Shown: positions 1 to 7,587, counted from the stretch's first letter. The stretch is 55,699 bases of DNA from an uncultured Collinsella sp. (GCA_900543515.1 UQRW01000008.1:1-55699), one strand, 5' to 3'. Notes: generated by a model from the letters alone, not told the origin. Program-made: numbers and translations.

Positions 1-2
1 AG

Positions 3-104
3 AAGTTCGCGGAGCCCACTTCTCAAAACAAGGCAGGCACCCCGGCCCTCGTCCGTGAACTCTTCCGCTGGGCGAGCTATAGACGCCGCGCACCGATAGG
101 GTAA
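3..104 (+). CDS. C-terminal end of a gene cut by the window edge
   Basis: The third forward frame is open from the window edge to a TAA at 102-104. It would encode about 33 residues ending in a basic stretch (YRRRAPIG). Third codon positions are mostly G or C, as in the neighbouring genes, so this is probably the tail of an upstream gene. The family cannot be recognised from so little. Confidence 0.35.
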   Translation, partial: KFAEPTSQNKAGTPALVRELFRWASYRRRAPIG

Positions 105-169
105 GGCGGCGGCTTGAAATTGGTGCTATATTCAGCTTGAGTTGTTTAATGCTAGTACGGGAGGCTGAT

Positions 170-661
170 ATGGGGCTGTTCAAGAAGAAAAACCCGCAGG
201 ATGCCTTTGATCCCGATGTGTTTACCATCACGGATACGATTTTGGACCCGCCGCGGTTTACATTTTTGCCGGCTATCTACCAGGATGCCACGCGCCGCAA
301 GTGGGCTGTGCATCAACGCGGTGGCGAGCCGAAGATTTTTGACTATGCGGACGTGTTGCAGTGCGAGATTGCCGAGACCGGAAATCCCGAGGATGTGCCG
401 GAGCTCAGCAAACGCGAACTGGCTCAGCAGATTTTGATTAATCCAGCTCAGGCTACCAAAAACAACGCTGCCAAGCGTAATATGTGCCTTGGTATGGGTG
501 TCATCGTTGCCGTGCAAACCGGCAAGGATGAGATTTCGAAGCTTGAGATTCCGGTGACCGCGGGCGAAGTCAAGCGAGACTCCGGCCTATATCGGTCGTA
601 TCGGAACGTTGCGGAGCAGATCAAAGAAGCCTTCGACGCCATGAGGCGTCCGGAGCAATGA
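170..661 (+). CDS. DUF4428-like (PH-fold-like) hypothetical protein
   Basis: Protein of 163 residues. The ATG at 170 has GGAGG at 160-164, which makes it the likely start over a TTG at 137. It opens with a short basic tail (MGLFKKK). A soluble domain follows, containing a 'KWAVHQRG' strand and an 'IFDYADVLQCEI' segment, which resembles the domain of DUF4428-type small bacterial proteins. No signal peptide or membrane segment is visible. It lies 35 bp upstream of the GntR genes on the same strand but need not belong to their unit. No function is assigned. Confidence 0.75.
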   Translation: MGLFKKKNPQDAFDPDVFTITDTILDPPRFTFLPAIYQDATRRKWAVHQRGGEPKIFDYADVLQCEIAETGNPEDVPELSKRELAQQILINPAQATKNNAAKRNMCLGMGVIVAVQTGKDEISKLEIPVTAGEVKRDSGLYRSYRNVAEQIKEAFDAMRRPEQ

Positions 662-696
662 TTCCTGCAGCATCAAGCGGTTGAGGAGTCTTGCCC

Positions 697-1464
697 ATGT
701 CGAGTGAACCATATGCGATTCCGCCCAAAGATCGCGCCTTTGAGGGTATTCTTTGGTATATCAAACATTATGACCTGCAGAGTGGCGACCGGCTGCCCGC
801 CGAGCGTGTGCTCTGTGAAGAGCTGGGCGTGTCGCGCACGGCGTTGCGTGCTGCGATCACGCGCCTTATTTCGTGCGGAACTTTGGAAAGCCGCCGCGGT
901 TCGGGCACCTATGTGTGTCCTCCCAAACCGCTGAACATCTTTCAGGAAACATGGAACTATACGCAGGCGGTGGAGAGGGTTGGCTCAAAGTCGACCGCGC
1001 GCCTGGTTTGGTCCAAGGTCGTGTATGCCGATATCGATCTTGCCCAAAAAGCCCAGATCGACCTGGGCATGCCGCTCTTCTGCATTCGGCGCGTGCGTGT
1101 GGTCAACGGTTCCCCGGCATCGATCGAGACGGCTTACGTCAATCTGTCTTTGTGCCCCTCGCTTCCCGATCACGATTTTGAGCAGGAAAGCCTCTACGAC
1201 GTTTTGCTCAAGGAGGGGAATGTCCATGTGACGCACGGCAAGGAGCATATTTCCATCAGCCGTCTGAACGCCGACGAGGCCAAGTTGCTGAATGCTCAGG
1301 AGGGCACGCCGGTGTTTTACAAGGCTTCGCACGAGCGCGACGAGACCGATGGCTTTGTCGAGTATTGCAAGTCCGTGATTCTGCCGACCAAGTATCGTTT
1401 TGCCGATAACGGCGAGGCAGACGGCGTTGCGACGAAGGTAGGTGTCGAATGGCTGATGCAGTAG
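697..1464 (+). CDS. GntR-family transcriptional regulator (HutC/UTRA type), first of pair
   Basis: Protein of 255 residues. The ATG at 697 has GAGGAG at 683-688 and is preferred over the TTG at 691. The N-terminal winged helix-turn-helix spans roughly residues 12-78 (GDRLPAERVLCEELGVSRTA, then RRGSGTYV), a classic GntR signature. A UTRA-type effector domain follows from about residue 95; in this family it binds sugar phosphates or related small molecules. The gene overlaps the next GntR gene by 16 bp. Its position beside a PTS/deglycase cluster with repeated operator-like sites makes it a likely local regulator. Which of the two regulators binds which site is unknown. Confidence 0.9.
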   Translation: MSSEPYAIPPKDRAFEGILWYIKHYDLQSGDRLPAERVLCEELGVSRTALRAAITRLISCGTLESRRGSGTYVCPPKPLNIFQETWNYTQAVERVGSKSTARLVWSKVVYADIDLAQKAQIDLGMPLFCIRRVRVVNGSPASIETAYVNLSLCPSLPDHDFEQESLYDVLLKEGNVHVTHGKEHISISRLNADEAKLLNAQEGTPVFYKASHERDETDGFVEYCKSVILPTKYRFADNGEADGVATKVGVEWLMQ

Positions 1465-2162
1465 AAGACTTGCCGGTTTACAAGCAAATTCGCCGCTGCA
1501 TTGCTGAGCGAATCGAGCGCGGCGACTACCCGACGGGCTCGATGATTCCGTCCGAAAACGAGCTGGCCGAGGAGTTTGGCACGACGCGCCTGACAATCCG
1601 AAGTGCCATGGACGAGCTGGTCAAAAGTGGCCAGATTCGTCGGGTACAGGGCAAGGGCGCCTTTGTGGGACACAAGTGGTTTGACGAGCACGAACGCAAG
1701 GGCGGCTTCCGTCAGTCGGTTCTGGCGTCGGGTGCGACGCCGTCGGTGCGCATCCTGGCGCGCTCCAAACGCTACGCCGGCCCGTATTACGCCGACCTGT
1801 TTGACATCGCCGAGGACGATCTGCTTTACTCGGTGCGCCGTCTCAACTGCATTGATGGTGAGCCCGTATCGATCGAGATGACGCTGATTCCGTGTCTGCT
1901 GTTTCCGGGCATCGAAGACGTGGACATTTCGGTCTTCAGCCTGTTCGAGACCTATGACATGTTGGGGCGCAAGCCGGACAAGTCGATTGAGAAACTCGAT
2001 ATTGAAGCGCTGGGCGCACGCGATGCGAGTTTGCTCAATCTTGAACCGGGCGATCTGGCACTCGTACTGGAATGCCTGACCTATGACTCGAGTGGGCAGG
2101 CGATTGAGCATGCCAAGTCTTTTAACCGCGGCGATGCCGGCGGATATACCTACAACTATTAG
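1449..2162 (+). CDS. GntR-family transcriptional regulator (HutC/UTRA type), second of pair
   Basis: Protein of 237 residues starting at the ATG at 1449, inside the 3' end of the preceding regulator, so the two are probably translationally coupled. The N-terminal wHTH covers residues 8-75 (MIPSENELAEEFGTTRLTIR, then VQGKGAFVG). A UTRA domain follows to the C-terminus and contains an 'EPVSIEMTLIP' segment typical of the fold. The pair are divergent paralogues, not copies. The operator-like motifs upstream of the deglycase and PTS genes fit HutC-type GntR sites, so a local repressor or activator role is inferred. Confidence 0.9.
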   Translation: MADAVEDLPVYKQIRRCIAERIERGDYPTGSMIPSENELAEEFGTTRLTIRSAMDELVKSGQIRRVQGKGAFVGHKWFDEHERKGGFRQSVLASGATPSVRILARSKRYAGPYYADLFDIAEDDLLYSVRRLNCIDGEPVSIEMTLIPCLLFPGIEDVDISVFSLFETYDMLGRKPDKSIEKLDIEALGARDASLLNLEPGDLALVLECLTYDSSGQAIEHAKSFNRGDAGGYTYNY

Positions 2163-2168
2163 CGTCTA

Positions 2169-2204
2169 GAGCATCCTCGTGTACGGCGGGGTGCTCATTT
2201 TTTT
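2169..2204 (+). terminator. Rho-independent terminator after the GntR pair
   Basis: Arms GAGCA at 2169-2173 and TGCTC at 2192-2196, with further imperfect pairing of TCC/GGG inside, are followed by a seven-T run. It lies 7 bp after the second regulator's stop codon and separates the regulators from the deglycase unit. Confidence 0.75.
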
Positions 2205-2277
2205 ACGGATATGTGTCGCATGACCGATGAGCGGCAAAAACTGACCGTCTACCGAGATGGGAGGATGAAATCAAAAA

Positions 2278-2323
2278 ATCGGTATTAAAAACGGCTAACC
2301 TGTAATCGTTTACTGGTATTAAG
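2278..2323 (+). promoter_or_regulatory. Paired GntR-type operator and promoter of deglycase-IIA-IIB unit
   Basis: Two direct copies of a (A/T)(T/C)GGTATTAA motif start at 2278 and 2312, 34 bp apart. Equivalent pairs occur at 4595/4628 and 7494/7529. By position, the -10 element would be TTTACT at 2309-2314, overlapping the second motif, as TATAAT does in the other two promoters. The core resembles half of the ATTGGTAT-type sites bound by HutC-subfamily GntR regulators. The regulators' genes lie just upstream. Confidence 0.65.
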
Positions 2324-2327
2324 AACC

Positions 2328-2438
2328 TTTGAATTGTTGAGCTTGGGGCCAAGATGTCCACAAGGTTAAGCGGTGCGACGGGGCGGCAAGCCCGTTCATT
2401 CCGTGCGACAATTCAAACTGCTCGTGAAAGGAGCGGGA
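2328..2438 (+). promoter_or_regulatory. Structured 5' leader before first deglycase
   Basis: A perfect 10-bp closing helix, TTTGAATTGT (2328-2337) with ACAATTCAAA (2408-2417), encloses two smaller hairpins: CTTG/CAAG at 2342-2353 and ACGGG/CCCGT at 2378-2395. A further GCTC/GAGC pair (2421-2434) places the Shine-Dalgarno sequence AAGGAG within a stem-loop. With transcription predicted to start near 2321, the whole fold would form the 5' end of the mRNA. It may be a regulatory RNA, but it matches no riboswitch class I can recognise. Confidence 0.45.
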
Positions 2439-3500
2439 ATGAAGGAGACCGAGAAGATCGAGATCATGCACTTCGACCAGGAGGGCTACCTCGAGGACGG
2501 CAGGAACGTCTACGAGGCCGGCAAGAAGATGACCGCCCTGGCCGACCGCGTGCACGAGGAGGGCTACGACGCCGTCTTCCTGATGGGCGTCGGCGGCACC
2601 TGGGACGAGTTCATGCAGCTCGAGTACCTCATGAACAAGTTCGGCGACCGCGACCTCGAGGTCTACCTGATCCACGCCGCCGAGTGGAACGTCATGGGCC
2701 ACAAGCGCATGACCGACAGGTCCGTCGTGCTGACCGCCTCCGAGTCCGGCACCACCCCCGAGGTGCTCGAGGCCGTCGGCAAGATGAGGGAGATGGGCGT
2801 GCGCGTCTTCGCCATGACCAACCCCGAGGGCAAGATCGGGCAGGCCGTGGGCGCCGAGAACTGCGTCATGATGGCCTCCGACCACGGCGCCGGCGGCTGC
2901 GAGAAGGGCTACTACCTCGCCGACTGCTTCGGCCTGCGCCTGCTCAACCGCCGCGGCTGCTTCCCCAAGTTCGACCTGTTCATCGAGCAGACGAAGGACG
3001 TCTGGAAGGACATGCTCGACATCCGCAAGCGCTTCGAGCCGCGCGCCGAGGAGCTCGCCAGGAAGTACGCGCTGGCCGACTACACCATGTTCATCGGCTC
3101 GGGCGCGCTGTGGGGCGAGACCATCCTGTACTCCATGTGTCTGCTCGAGGAGATGCAGTGGAAGCGCATCCGCCACATCACCTCGCACGACTTCTTCCAC
3201 GGCACGCTCGAGCTGCTCGAGCCCGGCGTCCCGGTGTTCCTGTTCATGGGAGAGGACGAGTGCCGCGCCCTCGACGAGCGCGTCCGCGCCTTCCTCACCA
3301 GCGGCGTGACCGGCGACGAGGACTACGTCATCATCGACACCGCCGAGTACGCGATCCCGGGCCTGGACGACGACTTCCGCGTCATCGTGTCGCCGTGGAT
3401 CCTGTCCGTGCTGACCACCGACCGCCTCGCGCGCAACTACGAGCTGGTCACCAAGCACAACCTCAAGTACCGCCGCTACTACCACCAGTTCGACTACTAA
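2439..3500 (+). CDS. FrlB/GfrF-like SIS-domain sugar-amine-6-phosphate deglycase, copy 1
   Basis: Protein of 353 residues. The ATG at 2439 follows AAAGGAG. It has two SIS-fold halves; the first carries the sugar-phosphate loops GVGGTWDE (about 50-57) and SESGTTPE (101-108). The segment HDFFHGTLELLEPGVP (about 250-265) closely recalls FrlB/FraB deglycases, which split 6-phosphorylated fructosamines or glucosamine-type adducts into a sugar phosphate and an amine. E238 and H254 have the 16-residue spacing I recall for the catalytic pair of FraB. The gene heads a unit with PTS IIA and IIB. Its codons end almost exclusively in G or C, more extreme than its neighbours. The ORF is duplicated base for base at 7588-8649. 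Substrate (fructoselysine, glucoselysine or another Amadori compound) is inferred. Confidence 0.85.
   Translation: MKETEKIEIMHFDQEGYLEDGRNVYEAGKKMTALADRVHEEGYDAVFLMGVGGTWDEFMQLEYLMNKFGDRDLEVYLIHAAEWNVMGHKRMTDRSVVLTASESGTTPEVLEAVGKMREMGVRVFAMTNPEGKIGQAVGAENCVMMASDHGAGGCEKGYYLADCFGLRLLNRRGCFPKFDLFIEQTKDVWKDMLDIRKRFEPRAEELARKYALADYTMFIGSGALWGETILYSMCLLEEMQWKRIRHITSHDFFHGTLELLEPGVPVFLFMGEDECRALDERVRAFLTSGVTGDEDYVIIDTAEYAIPGLDDDFRVIVSPWILSVLTTDRLARNYELVTKHNLKYRRYYHQFDY
2439..3500 (+). repeat. Exact 1,062-bp ORF repeat, copy 1
   Basis: This copy matches 7588-8649 from the ATG through the TAA. The identity stops at both ends: the base before the ATG and the base after the TAA already differ. Forward translation and the overlapping reading frames on the other strand are also identical, so the match is at DNA level and not only protein level. 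Confidence 0.9.
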
Positions 3501-3521
3501 TTTCATTTGGGGGAAACCGCA

Positions 3522-3941
3522 ATGAGGCAATACATCTTTGCCAGCCACGCGCATTTTGCGACCGGCATCAAAGAGAGCACCGAGCTGCTCTCGGGCGCGC
3601 GCGATAACGTCCACGACCTGTCGATGTTTGTCGACGGCCGCACCGACGTCGCCGAGGAGGCCGCCAAGCTCCTGGCGACCTTCGACCCCGCCGACGACGT
3701 AATCGTGTGCACCGACCTGTTTGGCGGCAGCGTCAACAACGAGTTCACCAAGATCGTCCAGACGCGCCCCAACACCTACCTGGTTGCCAACATGAATCTG
3801 CCGCTGCTGATCCAGCTGCTCTTTTCGGACCAGGAGGCTCCCGCCGATCAGGTTATCCGCGAGATCCTCGCGGCTGACGACACGCGCGTCAAGTTTGTCA
3901 ACGACCTGCTGACCGATGCGGATGACGAGGAAGAGTTCTAG
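3522..3941 (+). CDS. PTS mannose-family EIIA component
   Basis: Protein of 139 residues; the ATG at 3522 with GGGGG at 3509-3513 is chosen over a TTG at 3507. The N-terminus IFASHAHFATGIKESTELLSG contains the phospho-accepting His (H9) of the EIIA-Man fold. A 'CTDLFGGSVNN' loop typical of the family follows near residue 66. It receives phosphate from HPr and passes it to EIIB. It lies 21 bp after the deglycase and before EIIB in one unit, consistent with a dedicated permease for the deglycase substrate, as in the Salmonella gfr operon. Confidence 0.92.
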   Translation: MRQYIFASHAHFATGIKESTELLSGARDNVHDLSMFVDGRTDVAEEAAKLLATFDPADDVIVCTDLFGGSVNNEFTKIVQTRPNTYLVANMNLPLLIQLLFSDQEAPADQVIREILAADDTRVKFVNDLLTDADDEEEF

Positions 3942-3998
3942 TCACCGCCTGCTATTAATGGGGCCGGGTTTCCGGCATGAGACCTTTGGGGGTCAATC

Positions 3999-4481
3999 AT
4001 GATTCAACTGCTTCGCGTCGACCATCGTCTGCTTCATGGCCAGGTGGCCGTCTCTTGGGTCCAGGGCTTGGGCTCTGACTGCATCTTCTGCGTTGGCGAC
4101 AAGGTTGCCAACGATCCCGTCTGGAAGACTACGCTCAAGATGGGAAAGCCGGCCAACGTCAAGCTCGTCATCAAGGACATGGAGCACGCCATCGAGGCCA
4201 TCAACTCCGGTGTTACCGATAAGTACAAGATGATCATCTGCGTCGCCAGCATCGCCGAGGCCAAGCAGCTTGTCGACGGCTGCCCGCAGATCACCTCCAT
4301 CAACCTGGGCAACACCAAGTCCAAGGACGAGCGGCGTCCCGATGCCCGTAAGATCTCCCGCCAGATCTTTGTGACTGCTGCCGAGGAAGAGGACATTCGT
4401 GAGCTCGTCGGCCGCGGTGTCGAGGTCGAGATTCGCGCTCTGGCCGACGACCCCAAGGTCGATGCCCTAAGCGCCCTCTAA
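3999..4481 (+). CDS. PTS mannose-family EIIB component
   Basis: Protein of 160 residues with ATG at 3999 after a TTGGGGG ribosome-binding site. The opening LLRVDHRLLHGQVAVSW is the EIIB-Man/Sor signature; H13 is the expected phosphorylated histidine. EIIB transfers phosphate from EIIA to the sugar bound by IICD. The full domain is present with no fused IIA, the split arrangement usual in this family. The last gene of the first transcription unit; IIC and IID are in the next unit under a matching promoter. Confidence 0.93.
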   Translation: MIQLLRVDHRLLHGQVAVSWVQGLGSDCIFCVGDKVANDPVWKTTLKMGKPANVKLVIKDMEHAIEAINSGVTDKYKMIICVASIAEAKQLVDGCPQITSINLGNTKSKDERRPDARKISRQIFVTAAEEEDIRELVGRGVEVEIRALADDPKVDALSAL

Positions 4482-4492
4482 TTGAGAACCAC

Positions 4493-4520
4493 GGGCGGCG
4501 CGCACGGCGCCGCCCCTATT
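4493..4520 (+). terminator. GC-rich hairpin after EIIB (weak terminator)
   Basis: GGGCGGCG at 4493-4500 pairs with CGCCGCCC at 4508-4515 around a 7-nt loop, 11 bp after the EIIB stop. Only a short T-poor tail follows, so termination may be partial. Confidence 0.5.
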
Positions 4521-4594
4521 CGTGGGCGTACCGGATAAACGCTTTACCCGTTACCCCCATCTACCGTTCACCGGGAGTACACGCCCGTTGAGCG

Positions 4595-4640
4595 ATTGGT
4601 ATTAAATAGTTTTCTCATGACTATATAATTGGTATCAAAT
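4595..4640 (+). promoter_or_regulatory. Paired GntR-type operator and promoter of IIC-IID-epimerase unit
   Basis: ATTGGTATTAAAT at 4595-4607 and ATTGGTATCAAAT at 4628-4640 are direct repeats 33 bp apart. A consensus -10, TATAAT at 4624-4629, overlaps the start of the second copy, so binding there would block RNA polymerase. Each copy is itself an imperfect palindrome (ATTGG/CAAAT). Confidence 0.75.
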
Positions 4641-4643
4641 CAT

Positions 4644-4680
4644 TTGCACCGGTTTAGGTGTTAACAGCACACCGGTACAA
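4644..4680 (+). promoter_or_regulatory. Leader hairpin between promoter and EIIC
   Basis: TTGCACCGGT (4644-4653) pairs with ACCGGTACAA (4671-4680) with one mismatch; an alternative inner pairing GGTGT/ACACC competes with it. It would lie close to the predicted 5' end of the IIC-IID mRNA. There is no T-tract, so it is not a terminator. The rest of the 135-nt leader holds no ORF with support. Confidence 0.4.
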
Positions 4681-4775
4681 GCTGGATCTGTCTAGGCGAT
4701 TGTCGGCATGGAAAAGGGCGCGCTGACAAGTCGGGAATCGCCGCGCGGATCCAAGAGGGATCAAAGGGAGGAACA

Positions 4776-5549
4776 ATGCTTGTTCAAGCGATCCTCATCG
4801 GACTTATCGCTGCCTTCGGTAAGCTCGATTATCAGCTCGGTACGCTCTATGCGTTCCGCCCGATCGTTCTGTGCCCGCTCGTCGGCATAGTCCTCGGGGA
4901 CCTGCAGTCCGGCCTCGCCATCGGTGCGAGCCTCGAGCTGCTCTTCATGGGTTCAATCTCCATCGGCGCTTACGTGCCGCCCGATGAGTGTATTGGCGGT
5001 GTGCTCGCCTGCGCCTTCGCTATTCAGCTGGGTCAGAGCACCGAGGCCGCTATCGCGCTCGCGATGCCCATCGCCACTCTGTGCCTGGCCATTAAGAACG
5101 TCGTCAACGCCGGTATGCCCCTTCTGGTCGACCGTGCCGACGTCTTTGCCAGCAAGGGTAACCTCAAGGGTATCTACGCTATGCACTGGATTATCGGTCT
5201 CGTGATTGTCGTCCTGGCCTTTATCCTGTGCTCGGTCTCCTTCTATCTGGGTGCCGACGCCGTTCAGGGCCTGCTCGACTTCATCCCGACGTTCGTCCTC
5301 GATGGCTTTGGCGTCGCAGCCAACATCCTGCCTGCCATGGGCTTCGCCATGCTCGGCCGTCTGGTGCTTACCAAGCAGCTCGTGCCGTTCTACTTCCTGG
5401 GCTTCCTGCTGTGCTCCTATGCCAACGTGCCCGTCCTCGGCGTCGCCCTGATCGCAATCATCATCGGCATCGACAAGTACGACCTGCTGGGCCTTGGTGG
5501 CGCCCAGTCCCAGCTTTCTGTGGAAGGGGATGAGGACGATGACTTCTAA
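4776..5549 (+). CDS. PTS mannose-family EIIC component
   Basis: Protein of 257 residues with start at 4776 after GGGAGG. It is very hydrophobic, with about seven membrane segments. It carries the family features GIVLGDLQSGLAIGASLELLFMG (about 37-59) and the segment YVPPDECIGG that mark EIIC of the Man/Aga/Sor group. It forms the membrane translocation channel with IID. The C-terminus ends in an acidic tail (VEGDEDDDF) that overlaps the IID start by 11 bp, implying coupled synthesis of the two membrane subunits. Confidence 0.94.
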   Translation: MLVQAILIGLIAAFGKLDYQLGTLYAFRPIVLCPLVGIVLGDLQSGLAIGASLELLFMGSISIGAYVPPDECIGGVLACAFAIQLGQSTEAAIALAMPIATLCLAIKNVVNAGMPLLVDRADVFASKGNLKGIYAMHWIIGLVIVVLAFILCSVSFYLGADAVQGLLDFIPTFVLDGFGVAANILPAMGFAMLGRLVLTKQLVPFYFLGFLLCSYANVPVLGVALIAIIIGIDKYDLLGLGGAQSQLSVEGDEDDDF

Positions 5550-6363
5550 TTCCGAGAACCAGATTACTCGCTCCGACCTCATTAAGAGCGCCGTGAACAC
5601 CGGCGCCCTGGGCATGGAATTCTCCTGGACCTACTACAAGCAGATGAACATTGCCTTCTGCCTGATGGTCGCCAACATGCTCAAGAAGATCTATGCCGGC
5701 CGTCCCGATGATTACGCCGAGGCCTTGCACCGTCACAGCGCATTCTTCAACATCACCCCGCAGCTCGCTCCCTTCGTGGGTGGCATCGCGATGGCCATGG
5801 AAGAAAAGGTCGCTCGTGGCGAGGTTGAGCCCGAGAGCGTCAACGACATCAAGGCCGCCCTCATGGGTCCGCTTTCCGGCCTGGGTGACTCCTTCTTCCT
5901 GTCCACCCTGCGCGTCGTCGCCGCTGCCGTGGGCATCAGCCTGTGCCAGGCCGGCAACGTCTTTGGCCCCATCGCCTTCCTGCTCGTCTACAACATCCCG
6001 GCGTTCCTGATTCGTATCTTTGGCGCTATCAAGGGTTATGAGCTAGGCATTGGCTTCCTCGACGAGGCTCAGAAGACCGGCCTGATGCAAAAGATCATGG
6101 CCTGCGTCGGCATTGTCGGCGTCATGGTCGTCGGCGCCATGAGCAAGGACATGTTCTGGGCTTCGTTGCCCATCGCCATTGGTCAGGGCGACTCCGCCCA
6201 GACTCTCCAGGACATCCTGGACGGCATCATGCCCGGTATGCTCGGTATGGCCGCCTTCTGGCTCTACTACTGGCTGCTCTCCAAGAAGATCAACCCGATG
6301 GTCCTGATCCTCTGCACCATGGTCGTGGGCATCATCGGCGCTTACTTTGGCGTGCTTGCCTAA
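5539..6363 (+). CDS. PTS mannose-family EIID component
   Basis: Protein of 274 residues. The ATG at 5539 lies about 9 nt after GGAAGGGG, which favours it over the ATG at 5530. It begins with ITRSDLIKSAVNTGALGMEFSW, the usual EIID-Man opening. ALHRHSAFFNITPQLAPFVGGI and MGPLSGLGDSFF are family hallmarks. The C-terminal third holds the hydrophobic segments. With IIC it forms the substrate-specific membrane complex. Confidence 0.94.
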   Translation: MTSNSENQITRSDLIKSAVNTGALGMEFSWTYYKQMNIAFCLMVANMLKKIYAGRPDDYAEALHRHSAFFNITPQLAPFVGGIAMAMEEKVARGEVEPESVNDIKAALMGPLSGLGDSFFLSTLRVVAAAVGISLCQAGNVFGPIAFLLVYNIPAFLIRIFGAIKGYELGIGFLDEAQKTGLMQKIMACVGIVGVMVVGAMSKDMFWASLPIAIGQGDSAQTLQDILDGIMPGMLGMAAFWLYYWLLSKKINPMVLILCTMVVGIIGAYFGVLA

Positions 6364-6411
6364 TATGTTCGAATCGCGCTTCCATCGCGTCTAACGGTTG
6401 CGTCGATCTTT

Positions 6412-6448
6412 GGGGGCTTGTCGCATCTGCGGCGGCCCCCTGTTTTTT
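6412..6448 (+). terminator. Rho-independent terminator between EIID and epimerase
   Basis: GGGGGC at 6412-6417 pairs with GCCCCC at 6435-6440, followed by TGTTTTTT. It sits 49 bp after the EIID stop and before the epimerase, which has no separate GntR motif. Partial read-through would give the epimerase a lower dose than the permease. Confidence 0.8.
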
Positions 6449-6474
6449 AAAACTCCGTACGAAAGGGGAGGGCT

Positions 6475-7320
6475 ATGGTCGTACCCGAGCTTTCGCTCAT
6501 GAACATCAACCATCGTTACTACAGCATCGAGACGTTTTTTAAGGCTGCAGGTGAGGCCGGCTATCGCAATATCGAGCTGTGGACCGGCTCGATGCACCTG
6601 TATGTGGATTGCCATGAGCACGATTCGGTGGATAAGATTCGCGATCTTGCCGCCCAATACGGTATCAAGATCGTGTGCGTGTGCCCCGAGCAGAACAACC
6701 CCAAGCCGTGGAACGTCGCGGTGCGCGGTGAGGCGGGCCAAAAACGCATCCTCTCGTACTTTAAGAATGTGATCGACGTTGCCGTTGAGTTGGGCGTGCC
6801 GCAGATTCTGGTGACGAGTGGTTGGGCCTATCTGGACGAGCCGGCTGAGGACGCCTGGGCCCGCAGCGTTGCCATGCTGCGCTCGGTGTGCGACTACGCC
6901 GATACGCGCGGTATTCGCGTCGCGCTCGAGGCCCTGCAGCCGTCGGAGTCCGTGTTGGTCAACACCGCACAGGATGTCGCGCGCATCCTCGAGGCGGTCG
7001 ATCGTCCCAACCTGAAGGCCTGTATCGACTTTGGCGCCATGGAAGTTGCCGGCGACACGATCGACGGCTACTTTGAGGTTTTGGGCGACAAGATCGTTCA
7101 CACCCACTTTGTAGATGTGGGCGGCGGCACGACGCATCTTGCCTGGGGCGACGGCGAGCGTGATATGCGTGCCGACCTCGAGGCACTCATGCGCCACGGC
7201 TATACGGGCTATGTCTCGGCCGAGACGTGTGATGGCCGCTACTATCAGGATCCGTCCAAGGCGACGACTCAGGTTATCGAGATGTATCGCCGTGTGACAG
7301 CGGAGATGGAAGCCGAATAA
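6475..7320 (+). CDS. FrlC-like TIM-barrel sugar-amine epimerase
   Basis: Protein of 281 residues with ATG at 6475 after GGGGAGGG. It belongs to the xylose-isomerase-like TIM-barrel (AP_endonuc_2) superfamily. E152, D185, H211 and E250 sit in the conserved strand-end positions used for divalent metal binding. The sequence resembles E. coli FrlC, fructoselysine 3-epimerase, along its whole length, including 'NIELWTGSMH', the CPEQN segment, 'LEALQPSESVLVN', 'YFEVLGDKIVHTHFVD' and a C-terminal 'GYTGYVSAE'. FrlC interconverts psicoselysine and fructoselysine, bringing an epimeric adduct into the FrlB pathway. A general sugar-phosphate isomerase role is the alternative. Confidence 0.85.
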   Translation: MVVPELSLMNINHRYYSIETFFKAAGEAGYRNIELWTGSMHLYVDCHEHDSVDKIRDLAAQYGIKIVCVCPEQNNPKPWNVAVRGEAGQKRILSYFKNVIDVAVELGVPQILVTSGWAYLDEPAEDAWARSVAMLRSVCDYADTRGIRVALEALQPSESVLVNTAQDVARILEAVDRPNLKACIDFGAMEVAGDTIDGYFEVLGDKIVHTHFVDVGGGTTHLAWGDGERDMRADLEALMRHGYTGYVSAETCDGRYYQDPSKATTQVIEMYRRVTAEMEAE

Positions 7321-7332
7321 CTAAACTGCGCG

Positions 7333-7375
7333 GTTGCGCCGGAAACGCTTGGGCGGGTCTGGCGCAACGCTTTTA
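7333..7375 (+). terminator. Probable terminator after the epimerase
   Basis: GTTGCGCC (7333-7340) pairs with GGCGCAAC (7361-7368) around a 20-nt loop, followed by GCTTTTA. The long loop lowers confidence. Confidence 0.55.
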
Positions 7376-7493
7376 TAGCTGGCGAGTTGTGGGGAACCCG
7401 TTGGCAGTAGCGCTCGAAATAGACAACTATTGGCGTTGTAATACCACTCGGGCGAGGAAACCGACCGTTCGCCGCAAATCTCCGTGAGTTTGG

Positions 7494-7538
7494 ATTGGTA
7501 TTAAATAACAAGCAATCGTATGGCTATAATTGGTATCA
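7494..7538 (+). promoter_or_regulatory. Paired GntR-type operator and promoter of second deglycase
   Basis: ATTGGTATTAAAT (7494-7506) and ATTGGTATCA (7529-7538) repeat 35 bp apart, with TATAAT at 7525-7530 overlapping the second copy. The arrangement matches the promoter at 4595-4640 closely, while the sequence between the motifs is unrelated, which argues for conserved binding sites and not a simple duplication of the promoter. Confidence 0.75.
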
Positions 7539-7587
7539 GCAAGAAGCGCGATGTATAGAATTGCGCACATGTGATGGGAGGACACAC

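Noticed and set aside
2439..3500. Glucosamine-6-phosphate deaminase or AgaS-type isomerase
   Set aside because: It shares the SIS fold, but the C-terminal half with HDFFHGTLELLEPGVP and the Glu/His spacing fits FrlB/FraB-type deglycases better, as does the FrlC-like neighbour.
2319..3614. A 431-codon open frame antisense to the first deglycase (and the matching 414-codon frame antisense to copy 2)
   Set aside because: The translation is a monotonous Val/Leu/Ala/Glu/His mix with no domain. It arises because the deglycase has almost only G/C-ending codons, which removes stop codons from the opposite strand.
4493..4520. Strong terminator after EIIB
   Set aside because: The stem is excellent but a T-run is missing, so it is listed only as a weak terminator.
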